Position numbers and translations under genes: made by a program | Origin: Norana najaformis | Taxonomy: Eukaryota; Annelida; Clitellata; Crassiclitellata; Hormogastridae | NCBI GenBank assembly: GCA_964023275.1 | Contig: OZ029914.1 | Coordinates: 49,368,530-49,432,529 of the forward strand | Direction of reading: 5' to 3' | DNA: 64,000 nt | Notes under the pieces: generated by a model | Database searches by the model: none | What the model was told of the DNA's origin: nothing | What the model saw: the letters and a program-made list of their open reading frames with translations, nothing else | In this document: piece by piece, positions 33,881-45,662 of the stretch | How the letters are laid out: each line of letters begins with the position of its first letter | How positions within the stretch are numbered: the stretch's first letter is position 1

Positions 33881-34085
33881 ACTCGGTTTCAGCCTCAGAT
33901 CACAGTGCTCTCTTGAAAGATTATCATTGTCATCTGTACAAAATCCACGCCAGTTCAAGAATGTCCATACAAGAGCTGGAAAAGCCTGTTTCTGTCAATA
34001 AAATTGAAATTGTTATCATAAATTTGTGCGTTGAATAAAGATAAATTAATGATAAAGTTCATCAACAACAAAAGTTTATCAGTAG
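33881..34085 (+). repeat. Dispersed retroelement 3' tail fragment
   Basis: CAATAAAATTGAAATTGTTA, AAATTTGTGCG and CATCAACAACA are shared with 15340-15450. Confidence 0.6.
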
Positions 34086-34689
34086 GAAAACAGCGCTCGG
34101 GTAATTAGATATCACGAATGGCGAGCTGCCGTGTATACCCATACTCCACATAACGGATTCTCAAACAGAGTTGACAAATGACACCATGTTCAGAGTTCCT
34201 GGAGCATTTGACATCGAGCATGGGGAACAATGAATGGCGATAAAAGCCTTAAATAAACTATAAATGCCTAAATAAAAACGAGTCAAATAATTTTGCGGTT
34301 ATATTAAGAGTTCTGACCATAGGCCTACCTGATTTTCCATGTTTCTTTCCACGAAAGCCATTTGCTAGGGAAGCCTTTGACGGTATTATTCCAAGTACGT
34401 TATCGTAGAAACCCTTCGATCTCCTACAGTCCAGAGCAGATCTAAAGGAAAATCCTGCCTTAGCCCATTTTGTTAAAATGGGCTACGCCATTGAGTTGAA
34501 CTACAAACCGGTTTCGGCAAGGTTTGGCCATCACAGAAACTGAAAAGTAAAAACTGTCTAGAATATTTATGTGTAAAGAACTAAAGAAGTCAAACTAGAC
34601 AAACTAAAGCGAAGAAGTCTCAAAAATGTTTAGAAATATGGAAAAGGACAGCAAAACTAATTTAATCTAAAGACTTCTCTAGAGCCGTT

Positions 34690-35230
34690 ATCATAATGCT
34701 CAAGGCATCAGTTGTAATCGTAATCGTATTCAAGAATTTATAGAGCGCCACTACAAGGTATATATTCGTGAGAGGCGCCTTTGGATGACACTAAACCTGA
34801 TGAATACCGCAAAATTAACACAGCCGGCACTCACAGATCAAGGCGAAAATCAGTGAATGGTCGCTTCAAGTCAAAATCGCAATCCAAAATCATAATCCGT
34901 GGGAGCAGCCGGATCGAATTCCTATAAGCTAGAGAAACCAGAAGCCAGGCTACGGTGGGTAAGTAAGTTGAAAGAGACGAGTCTTTAGTATAGATCTGAA
35001 TGACATAAAAGAACTGACAGAACTATCTGAAACGGGCTGTAAATTCCACAGCCTTGGACTAGCCACCGAGAGCTCAACACTGTTCGGGTATAGAGCACAA
35101 CAAGAATCAAAATGTCCACTGACCGAGTGCAATGTCTACTAGTGTTAAAGGTGAGCATGTAATGTAGGTAGGTCGGCTGATTTAAATGTAGCACTTTCTG
35201 AACTGTAAGACAGATTTTAAAGAAATGCGG
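34690..35230 (-). mobile_element. LINE C-terminal tail and 3' UTR, minus orientation
   Basis: The minus frame has VLSVELSVASPRLWNLQP-like coding (SVASPRLWN) then FRSILKTRLFQLTYPP, the CR1/L2 LINE C-terminus, followed by the shared UTR (CCAGAAGCCAGGCTACGG in plus) and an (ATTACG/ATCGTA)n end at 34712-34730. Confidence 0.75.
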
Positions 35231-37602
35231 AAAAAAGAAAGAGAAACTGGCTTCAAACGTCTCGAGAACTAGAAAGAGAAGTTTTAGTCCTCAGAAGTCT
35301 CTATGTCTATAAAAATATCGTCAAATATTTTCCGCTGTAGAATACCCCGATTATGGTAAAATTTGCCCCCACAAATTCTCAACCTGTACAATGACGAGAA
35401 AAATCAAAATGAACTTACTTTAATCATAGACAATTGCGAACCATTTGTCAGCGTTATCGAACTTTCGTGCCTGGACAGTTTATTATATACGCATATAACT
35501 GAATCTAGCAGACTAACCAGGATTTCCAGGCCATTAACTTAAGTGTAATGAATATCAAGTGCATACTGTTAGATTTAGGCCGTTGAGTTTGTTTATATGG
35601 GGCACTCAATATGGTCAAGACGACGCGCATAAGCTTGTTTGTATGCTATTCGTGAGGCCCAGTTTGATATAATGGAACAAAAGTTGCTAGTGTATCGATG
35701 TGCTGCGTAGGCCTATGTTCGTGTGTCTGTTCTCTCTGTTCCAAGGGCGCAGTCCCTCAAGCTAACCCTGGTAGGCAGCTGTCGGCTGGCACAAACGAAC
35801 CTGCGTCGGAGGTGGATCAATAGTGGATGTTAATAAACCTCGATGCCAAGCTGTCCTGGAAATTGGAACACAGTGTCATCTGTCAATATTATTCTGATTT
35901 TGAATCCGTTGGTTGAGCTCTGCGTGCACGCGGTAGCTCGCAAGCGGTAATGTCTAGTAATCTGAGCGCTGCTTGCTTATCGATAAGTATGTATGCGTGT
36001 GTGTGTGTGTGTGTCTGTGTAGGCCTGTGTATCTGAACACTTGCATAGGGCGTAAAAAGAACTTCACAAATGGCGATGAAGCCTGGCTATCCAACAGATA
36101 TAACAAGGTACTTTGGGATAAGCTAAACCTAATTTCGAGATATTTATGGCGGTATAATATAATTATATATTTTGTTTGGTTTACATAGAGCAGTTTACAC
36201 TGTACATGGGTCACGTCATTGTACTGGCCCATAAACAGGTTTCGGCAAGGGTTGACCATAACAGATACTGAAAGGCTATAAAAGTTTATCCTAAATTAAT
36301 AAGAAGTAGTCGTAAAACCTGCTAATGGGCCAATACAATGGCGTAGCTCAGACTTGTGCAGAGGTCATGAAACGTTTTACGCCATAAAATTCCCCAACTA
36401 TGCAGGGTAAAATTTGCTTACCATTCTTAACCTCTACAATCATGAGGAAGGGTTAGAATGGACTTAATTGTAATTATTGTCAATCGCGAACCAATTCTAA
36501 GGTTAATCGAACTTTTCAGAAATATTCTCGTGCCAAGATTATGTACTGATGTACTGATATAGCTAAATCTAGCAAGACGTAGCAATTATCAGACTAACCT
36601 GGATATGTGTGGCATTAATTTCTATGTTCAAAACTACTCACAAGATACTTGGAGACGTCGAGTTGCTATGAGGGATTGTTGAAAAGCTTATGCATTTATG
36701 TAAGGCAGTCAATATGGTGCGTGACGCGTAGCCTAGGCCCCTTATACATAAGCATATTTTTGTACTTTAATATTTTTAAGCCTTATAAGTCGATGGGCTT
36801 TTTGTGTTCATTCTCTGTGGCACAATGGCGCAGCTCTTAAGCTACCCCTTCCTGATAGGCAGCCGTTGGTATAAGACGTGTTAGCGATTTCACTTTCTTA
36901 GTAAGGCACACAACTGCGGGTAGCCAGCCCTTTATCTCGCCGTCTGATCTTCTCACCGACAGTGTACGGTCCGTGTACTCATTTTATAGTTGAGTTCACC
37001 CGGAGTTCAAGTGGAGCAGACATTTCGAAACATCTTTTGACCTTGCGAGATATAAACCCTTGACCTCTTGGCTGACAGTCCAACACGCTAACCATAAGAC
37101 TTTACCACAACCCCTGTGTATATACACACACAATATGCATAATTGTATATACACATACACAAGTTTGTATGTATATATGTGTGTACTGTATGTGCGTGCC
37201 ATGGGGTTAACACGGTGTTTCGTACTATCGTTTGTTTGTGGCGTAGTCTATACATACAGACATACATGCATACATACATACACACATATATATGTATATA
37301 TATATATATATATGATACGCCATACTTTATCATTTGAATGATATATAAAGAATACCAAGCGAATGATCCTGTACAGAAACTTAGAGTGAGTATATGCAAC
37401 ATCGTGTACTGATAGCGTCTCTGTACTAACGTAACTTCTGTCAAGGTTTATTAAGGTTTATTGAACCTTAGACCTCGTCTCACTATGACTTTATGAACTT
37501 CTGTGATCTCTACCTCCCAGTCTCTTCAACAACCAGGCAGGCAGATCACAAGCTAAGGTACAAGTTAAGACAGTCTCTAGCAGACTTCTCTCATAGATTG
37601 CT

Positions 37603-37603
<1 letters not shown>

Positions 37604-37672
<69 letters not shown>
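37604..37672 (+). repeat. (GT)n microsatellite
   Basis: About 34 uninterrupted GT units. Confidence 0.97.
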
Positions 37673-37675
<3 letters not shown>

Positions 37676-38060
37676 TGTCTGGTTGGTATGGTCAAGTCGT
37701 CCTGTTTGACTACTGGCTGGTAGTAACTGAATATTATATCGCAGAATCCACCTTCTGATTCCAAGCTTTAGGCTGGCATAAGCTAACCTGTGGGCGAGGT
37801 TATATTATATTATGCGTTATATATATAATGTACAGTTGTATAGGGCATTTAAAGAACCCCACAAATGCTATCCAACAGATCTAGCAAGGCACGTCTTAAG
37901 ATGAGCTAAGTATGTCTCGAGCTATTTATCATGTCGATAGCAAATCATTAGCATAATTGATTGTATTTTGGGGAGTGGGCTGTTTATAGGCTCATCGATC
38001 GAGAAACACAAGATCAGTGTATGGCAACAGCTTGGCAACTACAGCTACCGTTAACAGGTA

Positions 38061-38154
38061 CGGAAGCCCATAGGGGACATGCGCTTATTTTTATTTACCT
38101 AGTGTGTGGGCACTAGATAAATAAAAATAATCGCATGTCCCCTATGGGCTTCCG
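38061..38154. mobile_element. 94-bp hairpin MITE
   Basis: Two 44-nt arms (38061-38104 and 38111-38154) pair at 42 of 44 positions around a 6-nt loop TGTGGG. Termini are CGGAAGCCCATAGGGGACAT. TA lies on both sides, fitting a Tc1/mariner-type target duplication. It could fold into a long hairpin RNA if transcribed. Confidence 0.75.
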
Positions 38155-38339
38155 TATACAGGCCTTTTTAAGGCAGCAAATGTAGGTATAGGTCCTTCTG
38201 TACAGGTAAAACTTTTTCGACTATCGGGTAAGCTAACATTTTGCCAGACCCAATTCAATCCAATCTTATCTGAGATTTGATCTAATCTAATTTACGGTTG
38301 TAACAATTGATCAGCTGCACCAGTTGCAAGAAAGTGTTA

Positions 38340-38500
38340 ATAATGAGGCATGGTAGCTCATTGGTTCGAGTTCAGGGCTTGTAACACGGAATGTGTGGTG
38401 ATTCGAGCCTACCCTCAAACTGTTATTGTTTATTGACCTGAAGCAAGTCTTTCACTCACAACTGCTCAGCGCCAGTATACATGTAAATGCCTAACCATAT
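38340..38500 (+). mobile_element. tRNA-derived SINE copy
   Basis: GAGGCATGGTAGCTCATTGG, GGGCTTGTAACACGG, ACCCTCAAACTGTTATTG and CAACTGCTCAGCGCC in SINE order; the normal 3' end is replaced after CAGCGCC. Confidence 0.78.
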
Positions 38501-39269
38501 AAACTAAAGTATTGATGCTGTGTGGCTGCTCTTTTACCTGCGTCGTTTGCATTGTATCGTCGTTAACACGCATTCTGAAACTACGCAGTTTTCCACACTA
38601 TTATTGACTGTTTTCTGCGACAAACGAGGCTTAGGCTACATAAATATAGTTTAATGTTCGCGCGTTACTATGCGTTTGACGGCGTAGTTAATGTAAGCTA
38701 AGACTAGTTTATTCGCTCATAAGAGATGTCAGGCAACAGCGATCATCTGTGTCCAAAATAGATGAGAGTTTCTCATGCTTTCGATCATAACTCTCATATC
38801 GATCTTTAGCCGCTCTACCACCTAATGTTCTACTGCGCATATATATTGTGACACTAGGCCTATGTATGTCTTATGTGTGTGGGAATATGTGTCTTAAGAT
38901 TAGCTAAAATGTCTCAAGCTATTAATGGAGGTATACTCTGTCTGGCTGACATATTGTCCAGTTGAGAGTGTATTTAGGCATGTCACAAGTCAGGCAATGT
39001 TTCGACAGACACATCGGTGTTTTAGAACAGCTTGGAAACGACAGTTACTGCTAACACGCCCATCTAGGGCAGTAAAAGTAGATATATGTCCTTCTATACA
39101 GACACCATTTGGTGAACTAACGTGTAAGCTAATATTTTGCAGATCCAGTTCAATCTAGTCTTAACGGATCTGAGATTTAATCTAATTTAATTTACTGTTC
39201 TAACAATTGATCATCTGAACCAGCAGCTGGAAAGTGGAAATAGTGTGTGCCCCACAGACACAACGGTGT

Positions 39270-39412
39270 TTTAGCCGATTGGTTAGAGTGTTGGGCTAGT
39301 AACACGGAATGTATGGTGATTCGACCTTCCCTCAAACTGTTATTGTTTAGGGACCTGAAGTAAGTCTTTCACTCACAACTGCTCAGCGCCAGTATACATG
39401 TAAATGCCTAAC
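39270..39412 (+). mobile_element. tRNA-derived SINE copy, duplicate of the 38.3-kb copy
   Basis: TTTTAGCCGATTGGTTAGAG, GTAACACGG, CCCTCAAACTG and CAACTGCTCAGCGCC. It shares the odd 3' junction with the copy 917 bp upstream, so both arose by duplication of one insertion. Confidence 0.78.
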
Positions 39413-39924
39413 CATATAAACTAAAGTATTGATGCTGTGTGGCTGCTCTTTTACCTGCGTCGTTTGCATTGTATCGTCGTTAACACGCATTCTGAAACTA
39501 CGCAGTTTCTAAAACTATTTTTGGCTTTTTTCTGCGATGAATGTCGGTTGGCTAAATGGCGAAGCTTAGGCTATGTAAATTATTTTAATGTTCGTATATT
39601 ACTATAGTACGTTAAACTGCGTAGTTAATATAAAGTAGGCCTATTCTATTCGCAAAAAATGGTGATGCCAAGCAACAGCGACAACACTTGTCCAAAAAGG
39701 ACAATAGTCTGTCATCCATTCAATCATAATCGATAAGTTTACTGAAAAATTGTAACAAAATTGAAAACTGTTATACCACAATGTAGCAATCATAGATCGA
39801 TCATCAACATTTCCAATCACTTAACACCAAAGTATAAGATATGGAAGAATTGACATTCAGAGTCTGCCATATTCAAACAAGAACCGCTGACTGTTGTTTG
39901 CGATACAGAGAGCTAAGCACAAAA

Positions 39925-42162
39925 ATGACCTTTCCGTTTTTCATTGGATGTTTGTTATTTTCAGATTTCGACAAGTCTACGCCAAGTGTGTTTCAAACAG
40001 CCTTGCAATTTTTGGTTTCGTCACATTCGTATCCAATGGGTAGAGTACGTACTGTACAAGCTTAGGAATTAACCTACATAACGCAGGGAAACAAATCATG
40101 AAAGTTTGTTTCTCTAAAACATTTAATGTTTTTTTAGAATTCTTTCTCACTGAATAGGCATGTTGTCCTCAGAATTTATTTATCAGGCAAAGTTTCTGAG
40201 AAAATGTACCCAGTGTTATCTTAAGAAATGTACCAAATCATGTAATTGCACGCAGTTGCAATGCACTAAAATCGGAGTGTATCTAAGTTGCAAGAGCTAC
40301 TCTAAGAAATGCCCAATAGTAGTTAGCCAGCAAACTTGGACTTAAAATTTTTTCTCATTTGTTTATATTTTGGTGAAATCTTTCACAATGTTCATAACTG
40401 ACTTTACCGAGATTGCTTGAAAAAGTTTGAAGTGAAAGGTAAATATACATCTGCGTTTATAATTATCATGTCATGCTGTGAAATGCCATCAATCAAGAGC
40501 GCTGAGCAATTGTGAGTGAAGGACTTGCTCAAGGTCCGTAGACAGTAACCGTCTATGGGTAGGCTTGAACCCGTACTCTCCGCGTTACAAGCCGAGCGCT
40601 CTAAGCAATCGGATATCGTGCCCATATTTTGCAATAGACTGCCAGAAGTATATAGATGGATCTGTACAAATATAGGAAGAAAGTGGTTCATTTTTTCATT
40701 CATTCAGACAGGAAAGCAGACAGATAGTTAAATGCTCATACAGTCGTTCATTCATTCATCATTCATTCATTCCTTCTTTCTTTCAGTGAACAGACTATTA
40801 CCTTGTTTTAGAAGCCTTTGCTGACTTGTATGATAATCCACTGAACGAGTCTTTCAAAGTTGGAGAGGATGCAGCATTGAGGTGCCGCAGCAACTTATCT
40901 GTTGACATATCCTGGTTTTCATACACCCCCGATCGAAGTCGAGACGTTACCTTCAATGGAAAGAGGATTAATAACAAGTCTTGTTCAAACTGTGTTCTTA
41001 ACCACACACATGAACACCAATGGGATCTTCAGTTCAAAGCTGAAAAACACACGCGAGATTAGATGAATGCGTGGAACCAAGTACTGATGAATCAGTAGTG
41101 ACATCAGTGACAGTTTTCGGTGAGTGGGTGTTTACCTTGTGTGCTTGCTTGTCTTGGTTTCATGGCTTGTTCTTTACTTCCATCCTTCCTGTCTTCCTTT
41201 CTTTTCTTTTTTCTTTCTTTCTTCCTTCCTTTTTGCTTCCTTTCTGCTTCCCTGCTTCTTGCTTGCTTCAGTCCTTTCTTCCTTCTTTCATTCGTTCACT
41301 CATTCACTCACTCACTAATTCCCTCATTTAATAATCTACTACTGATCACATTTTTTGATGTTTCAGTTTCTGCAATAGATGGTGACCCTCTTTGTTATGG
41401 AGAAAAGGCTAATGGCATAACGAATCTAATCTGTTCGGTCATTTTCACCGGTGAGTATCGTCCAGTTATACAAGGGGCACATCTGGTTGGCCAGAGGATC
41501 ATGCTGCTCAGCGAAAATGTTACCAATCAAACGCTAACCAGTATTCTACTGATACTTGAAAGCGCTGGCTATCATAACGCAACATATCTTGGTATTACGA
41601 CGTTCAGAGAAAACAAAAGACCTAAGATGTTACTGGTAAAACATTCCTAATTTCGAATATATATGTCGTCACATTTCCAAGGAGAAAGGCGAGTCTTTAT
41701 TTCAGTCCATCCATCATTTATTCAAATTATCATCACAAGCCACGGCTAAGAAATGAAGTCCCTAACACTTCGTACTCACGGCTGTCACTCTGGTACTATT
41801 CTTCTGTGGTACATTACAATTTATTTATTCATTCATTTATTCATTTAAACACTCATTAATTCATTCTCAATGCACAACATATTATCTTGTTTTAGACGTC
41901 AAACTTGAAGGGCACGTGCACGTAATACAGAGTTGCAGTACCAACATGAATGTGAATATATCCATATTATACGAGCACTATGATTATTTTTCTCTGTTAT
42001 CTTACAATTCTTCAGGCTGAGGGACTACAATTGCATAAAATCATTGAAAGCTATCAATTTTGTTCATTCAGCAAAACAAACCAAAGGAAAAAATTGGATG
42101 CCGTGTATTGTTTCGATCGCTGTTTCGATGTTGGTCGTTGTTACAGCTGTTGCATGTTTATT
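39925..42162 (+). pseudogene. Gene C: two-Ig-domain receptor, frameshifted
   Basis: Exons read: 39925-40039 (leader, MTFPFFIGCLLF; an in-frame ATG also at 39841), 40812-41119 (Ig 1), 41367 to about 41640 (domain 2), 42072-42162 (membrane: WMPCIVSIAVSMLVVVTAVA). Ig 1 has ALRCRSN, ISWFSY and, after a break, ECVEPSTDES, parallel to YTCLEPSSLEK in A. Between KHTRD and ECVEP one base is lost, so the frame meets TAG at 41060-41062; the frame then resumes in the +1 register. Domain 2 (LCYGE, LICSVIF, TTFRENKRPK) lacks the WPP motif and a phase-1 donor; the only nearby donors are GTAAAA (phase 0) or GTATTA. Membrane exon borders (phase 1 in, phase 2 out) match A and B. Probably a pseudogene; a sequencing error or a null allele is the alternative. 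Confidence 0.62.
40470..40625 (-). mobile_element. tRNA-derived SINE in gene C intron
   Basis: The minus strand has GGGCACGATATCCGATTGCT, GCTCGGCTTGTAACGCGG, GGTTCAAGCCTACCC (B-box) and CCTTGAGCAAGTCC, then CAGCGCTCTTGATTGATGG. Confidence 0.86.
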
Positions 42163-42363
42163 GTAAGCAAAGATTTGTAAAACTCACAGAAGTTTGTTCT
42201 TGTAACATTATACCCGTAATTTCTCAATGCTGAATTGCTTGTAAGAATACTCCATTGTTAAGAGTTCACAGAACATGCTATGGTACTAAACAATGAATCA
42301 AGAGTGTGAATAATTGCTTATCTATACAGATGTTGCATGATTGCGTCATCAATGACTAAGTCT

Positions 42364-42425
42364 AGGTAACAGGCTATTTCACCGAGGAATAGGAGGAGGA
42401 GGAGGAAGAGGAGAAGGAGGAGGAA
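42364..42425 (+). repeat. (GGA)n purine microsatellite
   Basis: AGGAGGAGGAGG-type run with GAA variants, 3' of gene C. A possible cytoplasmic exon of C (acceptor CTATACAG at 42330, reading LCCMIASS) lies just before it but is not supported further. Confidence 0.8.
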
Positions 42426-42520
42426 GCTCACCAAAGCGTCCAGCCGATCACGACCGAACTTTCACCAAGTCGACAGAAGAGTTTTGTCTGATGTATTTTA
42501 TATATATATATATATATATA

Positions 42521-42794
42521 CAGTGCTGGCCATAAGTTTGGAATCACCCAGGCGCAATCTGTTGAAAACCATATTTGATCGCTATAGCAGTCGAGTTTAT
42601 CAAGCTATTGAGTCGGCGATGGTTACTTTGTATAGAGCTGACATCTATTGAACGTTCCAAGCAGATTTCAGTACTGTAAGCATCGGCTGCAATTTCTAGG
42701 AGACTGACCAGCGTAGCGTAGGCTGTCGGACTAAGCGGAATATTTCCTATTGTTACAACTCCTCTAAGTGATTCCAAACTTATGGCCAGCACTG
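42521..42794. mobile_element. Tc1/mariner-type MITE, 274 bp
   Basis: Perfect 27-bp terminal inverted repeats beginning CAGTGCTGGCCATAAGTT, with TA at both junctions inside a (TA)n run on the left. No transposase inside; a minus ORF across it has no domain. Ends of this CAGTG(C/T)TGGCCA type are common in Tc1-like elements. Confidence 0.85.
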
Positions 42795-43215
42795 TATATA
42801 TTTCTGAACAGCGTGTAACCGGTTTCTCTTTTTTGATTGGCGGAAACAGTTTCAGGAAAAGTCTAATGGCTGACATTTATGATTACTCTTATGTGGACCA
42901 TAAGCAGCATAAGTGCAAGCGTGTGGTTTCTGGAAAAAGACCACAAACGGTCAGTATTGTGCAGGAACTTTCATGAACCAGTCAATTTCTTTTGAATGTC
43001 TTAATGACGTTTTTGAATAACAGACAACACAAACAAATGGTACATCATTGTCTGCTCTTCGAGGTCCTACCTTTAAGCGAGTTAGGAATAGACAAACGTT
43101 CTCAACGAGTTACGTCACGTATATTGTGAATCTGCTATTCTAATATTCTAAGATGAGAGAGACCATCAATGACAGTGCTCTGACAACATATCCGCTTCAG
43201 TGGAGCCTCTGAGAC

Positions 43216-43890
43216 ATGCCAAAGAAATTCAAAGGCGAGAATTCGAAGGCAGTAGAGGCAAGGGTTCGTAAGGCTACACAGAAGGATGAAGAGGAACAGC
43301 GTAAACAGAAACAGTTAGAAGATGAATACTGGAAGGAAGATAAACATGTTCTTAAAAAGCTTCAGAGAAAAGAAGAAAAACAGAAGAAGAAGACAGAGTA
43401 GCTAGAGAGGAAAAAGGAGGCACAGAAGAAACTGGATGAGGGGCTTGCTGTTCTAGCGTCAAAGTCAGGCGGCAAGGCAGCACCTCCCCAACTATCTCGG
43501 GCAGAAGTCGAAGTTCATCGACTCAATGTTGCTGATGCGGAAAAAGGGGCAGTGGCTGCAACTTCTAAAGTCAGCTTTCAAGAGCAAGAGCCTGAGATCG
43601 AAGAGAACGTCAACCGTATTGTAATCGAGGGTGATCATGCGTGCATTGTGGATGAGGCGCTTAGTGTGCTGAGTGTTAAAGACGAAGTTGACTTGCATCC
43701 AGAGAAGCGAATGAAGGCAGCATACCTGGCGTTTGAAGTGAAAAACCTTCCGATATTGAAGCAGGAAAATCTCAAAAACTTACGGTTGTTACAGCTGAAG
43801 CAGCTGCTGAAGAAGGATTGGGCAAAATCACCAGAGAATCCTCTGAATCAGGCACTGGCAGCTGCTGCTGCTGTCGATGCCAGCAAGTAA
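43216..43890 (+). pseudogene. CCDC124: Processed pseudogene of CCDC124
   Basis: An intronless frame of 224 codons plus stop, near the usual CCDC124 length, begins MPKKFKGEN and holds LEDEYWKEDKHV, RKEEKQKKK, a coiled-coil basic N-half, then EENVNRIV, ALSVLSV, HPEKRMKAAY and LSQLKQ-like LLQLKQLLKKDW with the C-terminal SPENPLNQ. CCDC124 (yeast Lso2 relative) is a conserved ribosome-associated protein. Codon 62 is TAG (43399-43401), in frame; no frameshift occurs, and the frame simply continues beyond it. A 350-nt 3' UTR ends in an A-rich tail near 44244-44270. Lack of introns plus the tail indicates LINE-driven retrocopying. With one stop only, it is recent. Confidence 0.9.
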
Positions 43891-44275
43891 GGAGAGCCGT
43901 ATTCATCGTTCAGCCACTGTACAGATAAACAGAAACTTGTGTCGTAGTTATGTCCGTCTTCATGATGAAATTCATCAGAAAACACTGTCTGTTCCTACCA
44001 CATACAGACATCTTTATTTTACTAATGGAATGTGTTCATTTTTCTAACAAGATGACACATGTCTGTCATATCCTGTTCTCTGCATAATTGATCTTAAAAT
44101 GGTTAAGAGTATGATATCTGTTTTTTATTGAGACATGTTAAAATGTGACTGGCTTTTTCAAAATGAGTCTTAAGTCTCAGATTAAGGTGTCCGCGCCTCA
44201 GATTTAGGTGTACTGACATTGCGCGCGTTACAAGTGCTTTAAATAAATAAAAAAATAAAATAAAATATTATATTA
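43891..44275 (+). other. 3' UTR and A-rich tail of the CCDC124 retrocopy
   Basis: AATAAA occurs at 44243 and 44247, followed by A-rich sequence (AAAAAATAAAATAAAAT), as expected of a reverse-transcribed polyadenylated mRNA. Confidence 0.7.
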
Positions 44276-44369
44276 ATTTTACATGCGGAAGTTTTATCCA
44301 GAGTTGTGAATGACGTCATACATTTGCGAAGATGATAATAATTATGAAAATTGATTAGAAACTTCTATA

Positions 44370-44680
44370 ACGCCGAGTGTCTAATGAATGAAGCATCAAC
44401 CGATGGCGCACCAAAATCAAGCCCAGTCAGGTCAATATGCAGAAAGTCAGCCGACTGAAGATAGAGGCAGCATACGGCGGATAAACCAACTGAAAAAGAT
44501 AAGTCTTAGGCTGAGAACAAAATGATACACGACACTAAGGATAAAGCACATATGGGGGAAGAGAATTCCTAAAGTTAGATCCAAGATCCGAAGAAGCTCG
44601 CTCACATGGAACGTTCTAGTTTTTGGCATCTCCAGAGACAGGCATTCAGATGACATGTCTGAATAATGATAACGCTCTTT
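44370..44680 (-). mobile_element. LINE C-terminal tail, minus orientation
   Basis: On the minus strand a FVSERASSDLG-like segment, then a RNSLPPYV-like block and the 3' UTR with GCGCCATCGGTTGATGC match the 46.3-kb LINE tail. Reading frames are broken. Confidence 0.62.
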
Positions 44681-45032
44681 TCTACTAAGACCTGCTTTGT
44701 GATAGACCTATAGTTTATGCGCATGTATGCCTGTATTTATATTTATGTGCTTATAATTATGTATTTACTGTTATATCCACTCGATAACAGTAATATCGGT
44801 AACATGTCGAGCCTGCATAAATCACGGTTGTAACAAACATATTTGACTTGGTGGATCTGTGCCAATTGGCTGTATAGCCAGAGGATTAGGATACTTAGAT
44901 TACTGCCTAAACATAGAAGTCCAATTTAACCACTCGTCTATTTCCGATCCCATCACGATATTCTTCAGCGTGGTTATATTATGTTTAACTTTCAATTTCT
45001 CTGTGTTGGTCTAACTGCACATGACGTGTATA

Positions 45033-45555
45033 TAGGGCTGCCAACTGTCGATTCTTCCAATCCGGGACGCCCGCGTAGTCAGTCACTCGATATACCAGTA
45101 CCAATTTACCCTGTCCACATCACTGTATGTAACGAATGTTGAGTCAGCCTAATGTAGGATCTACTGCAAATAGTCGTTAAAAATTAGAGTCAAATGATTT
45201 GACTCAAACATCAAGAGACAAGTGGCCTAAATATAAAATTTGAATCAACTTCAAAAGCAAAACTTTACTAAATTACAGTAAGCTACCAGGCTTCAGCGCC
45301 TAACATGAGCGAAGTTCATAATTATATACATGCACGATGAATGCAATTTGCAGATGTCATTTCTATTCTATTGTCAATCTATAACACTTATTTACGGCCA
45401 GCTGTTCGAGTTTAGTGTGCGAAAAGAAGAACAACATTTGGTGAAGTGGATATTTTCACCAAGTTTCGGGACAATTGGGGATCAATCTGGGACACGGGAT
45501 GCACAAGGCTGATTCCTGGTCTGTACAGGCGAATCTCAGACGGTTGGCAGCCCTA
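45033..45555. mobile_element. hAT-type MITE, copy 1 (upstream of gene D)
   Basis: Ends TAGGGCTGCCAAC and, in reverse complement, the same 13 bases. The body is an inverted, roughly 80-90% similar copy of 51301-51843 (shared: CTGTCCACATCACTGTATGT, GGCCTAAATATAAAATTTGA). No clear 8-bp target duplication at this copy. It ends 107 bp before the gene D start codon. Confidence 0.78.
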
Positions 45556-45662
45556 CCTGTGCGTAGGCCGAGTCAGATAAAACTTACAAGGAGCTGTCAG
45601 GATTGGAAGGAGTGTAGGCTTAAAATTGAAGATAAACAATATGCCATGTTGAAATACCCGAT

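Larger units (their letters stand above)
34480..39780 (+). repeat. Diverged tandem duplications, units near 1 kb
   Basis: Ordered similar blocks recur: GGTTTCGGCAAGG at 34509 and 36239; GGTAAAATTTGC at 35355 and 36409 followed by shared AATCGAAC; a ...GCACTCAATATGGT / GGCAGTCAATATGGT block at 35603 and 36705; CTATCCAACAGAT at 36087 and 37868; AACAATTGATCA at 38302 and 39200; and a 145-bp near-identical block at 38450-38590 and 39367-39510 (offset 917). Divergence differs between pairs, so duplication was stepwise. SINE, hairpin and microsatellite insertions interrupt the units. No ORF is shared among them. Confidence 0.75.

Noticed and set aside
41450-41455. GTGAGT inside gene C domain 2 as a true donor
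   Set aside because: Phase and consensus fit, but similarity to the other genes' domain 2 continues well past it, so it is more likely cryptic.
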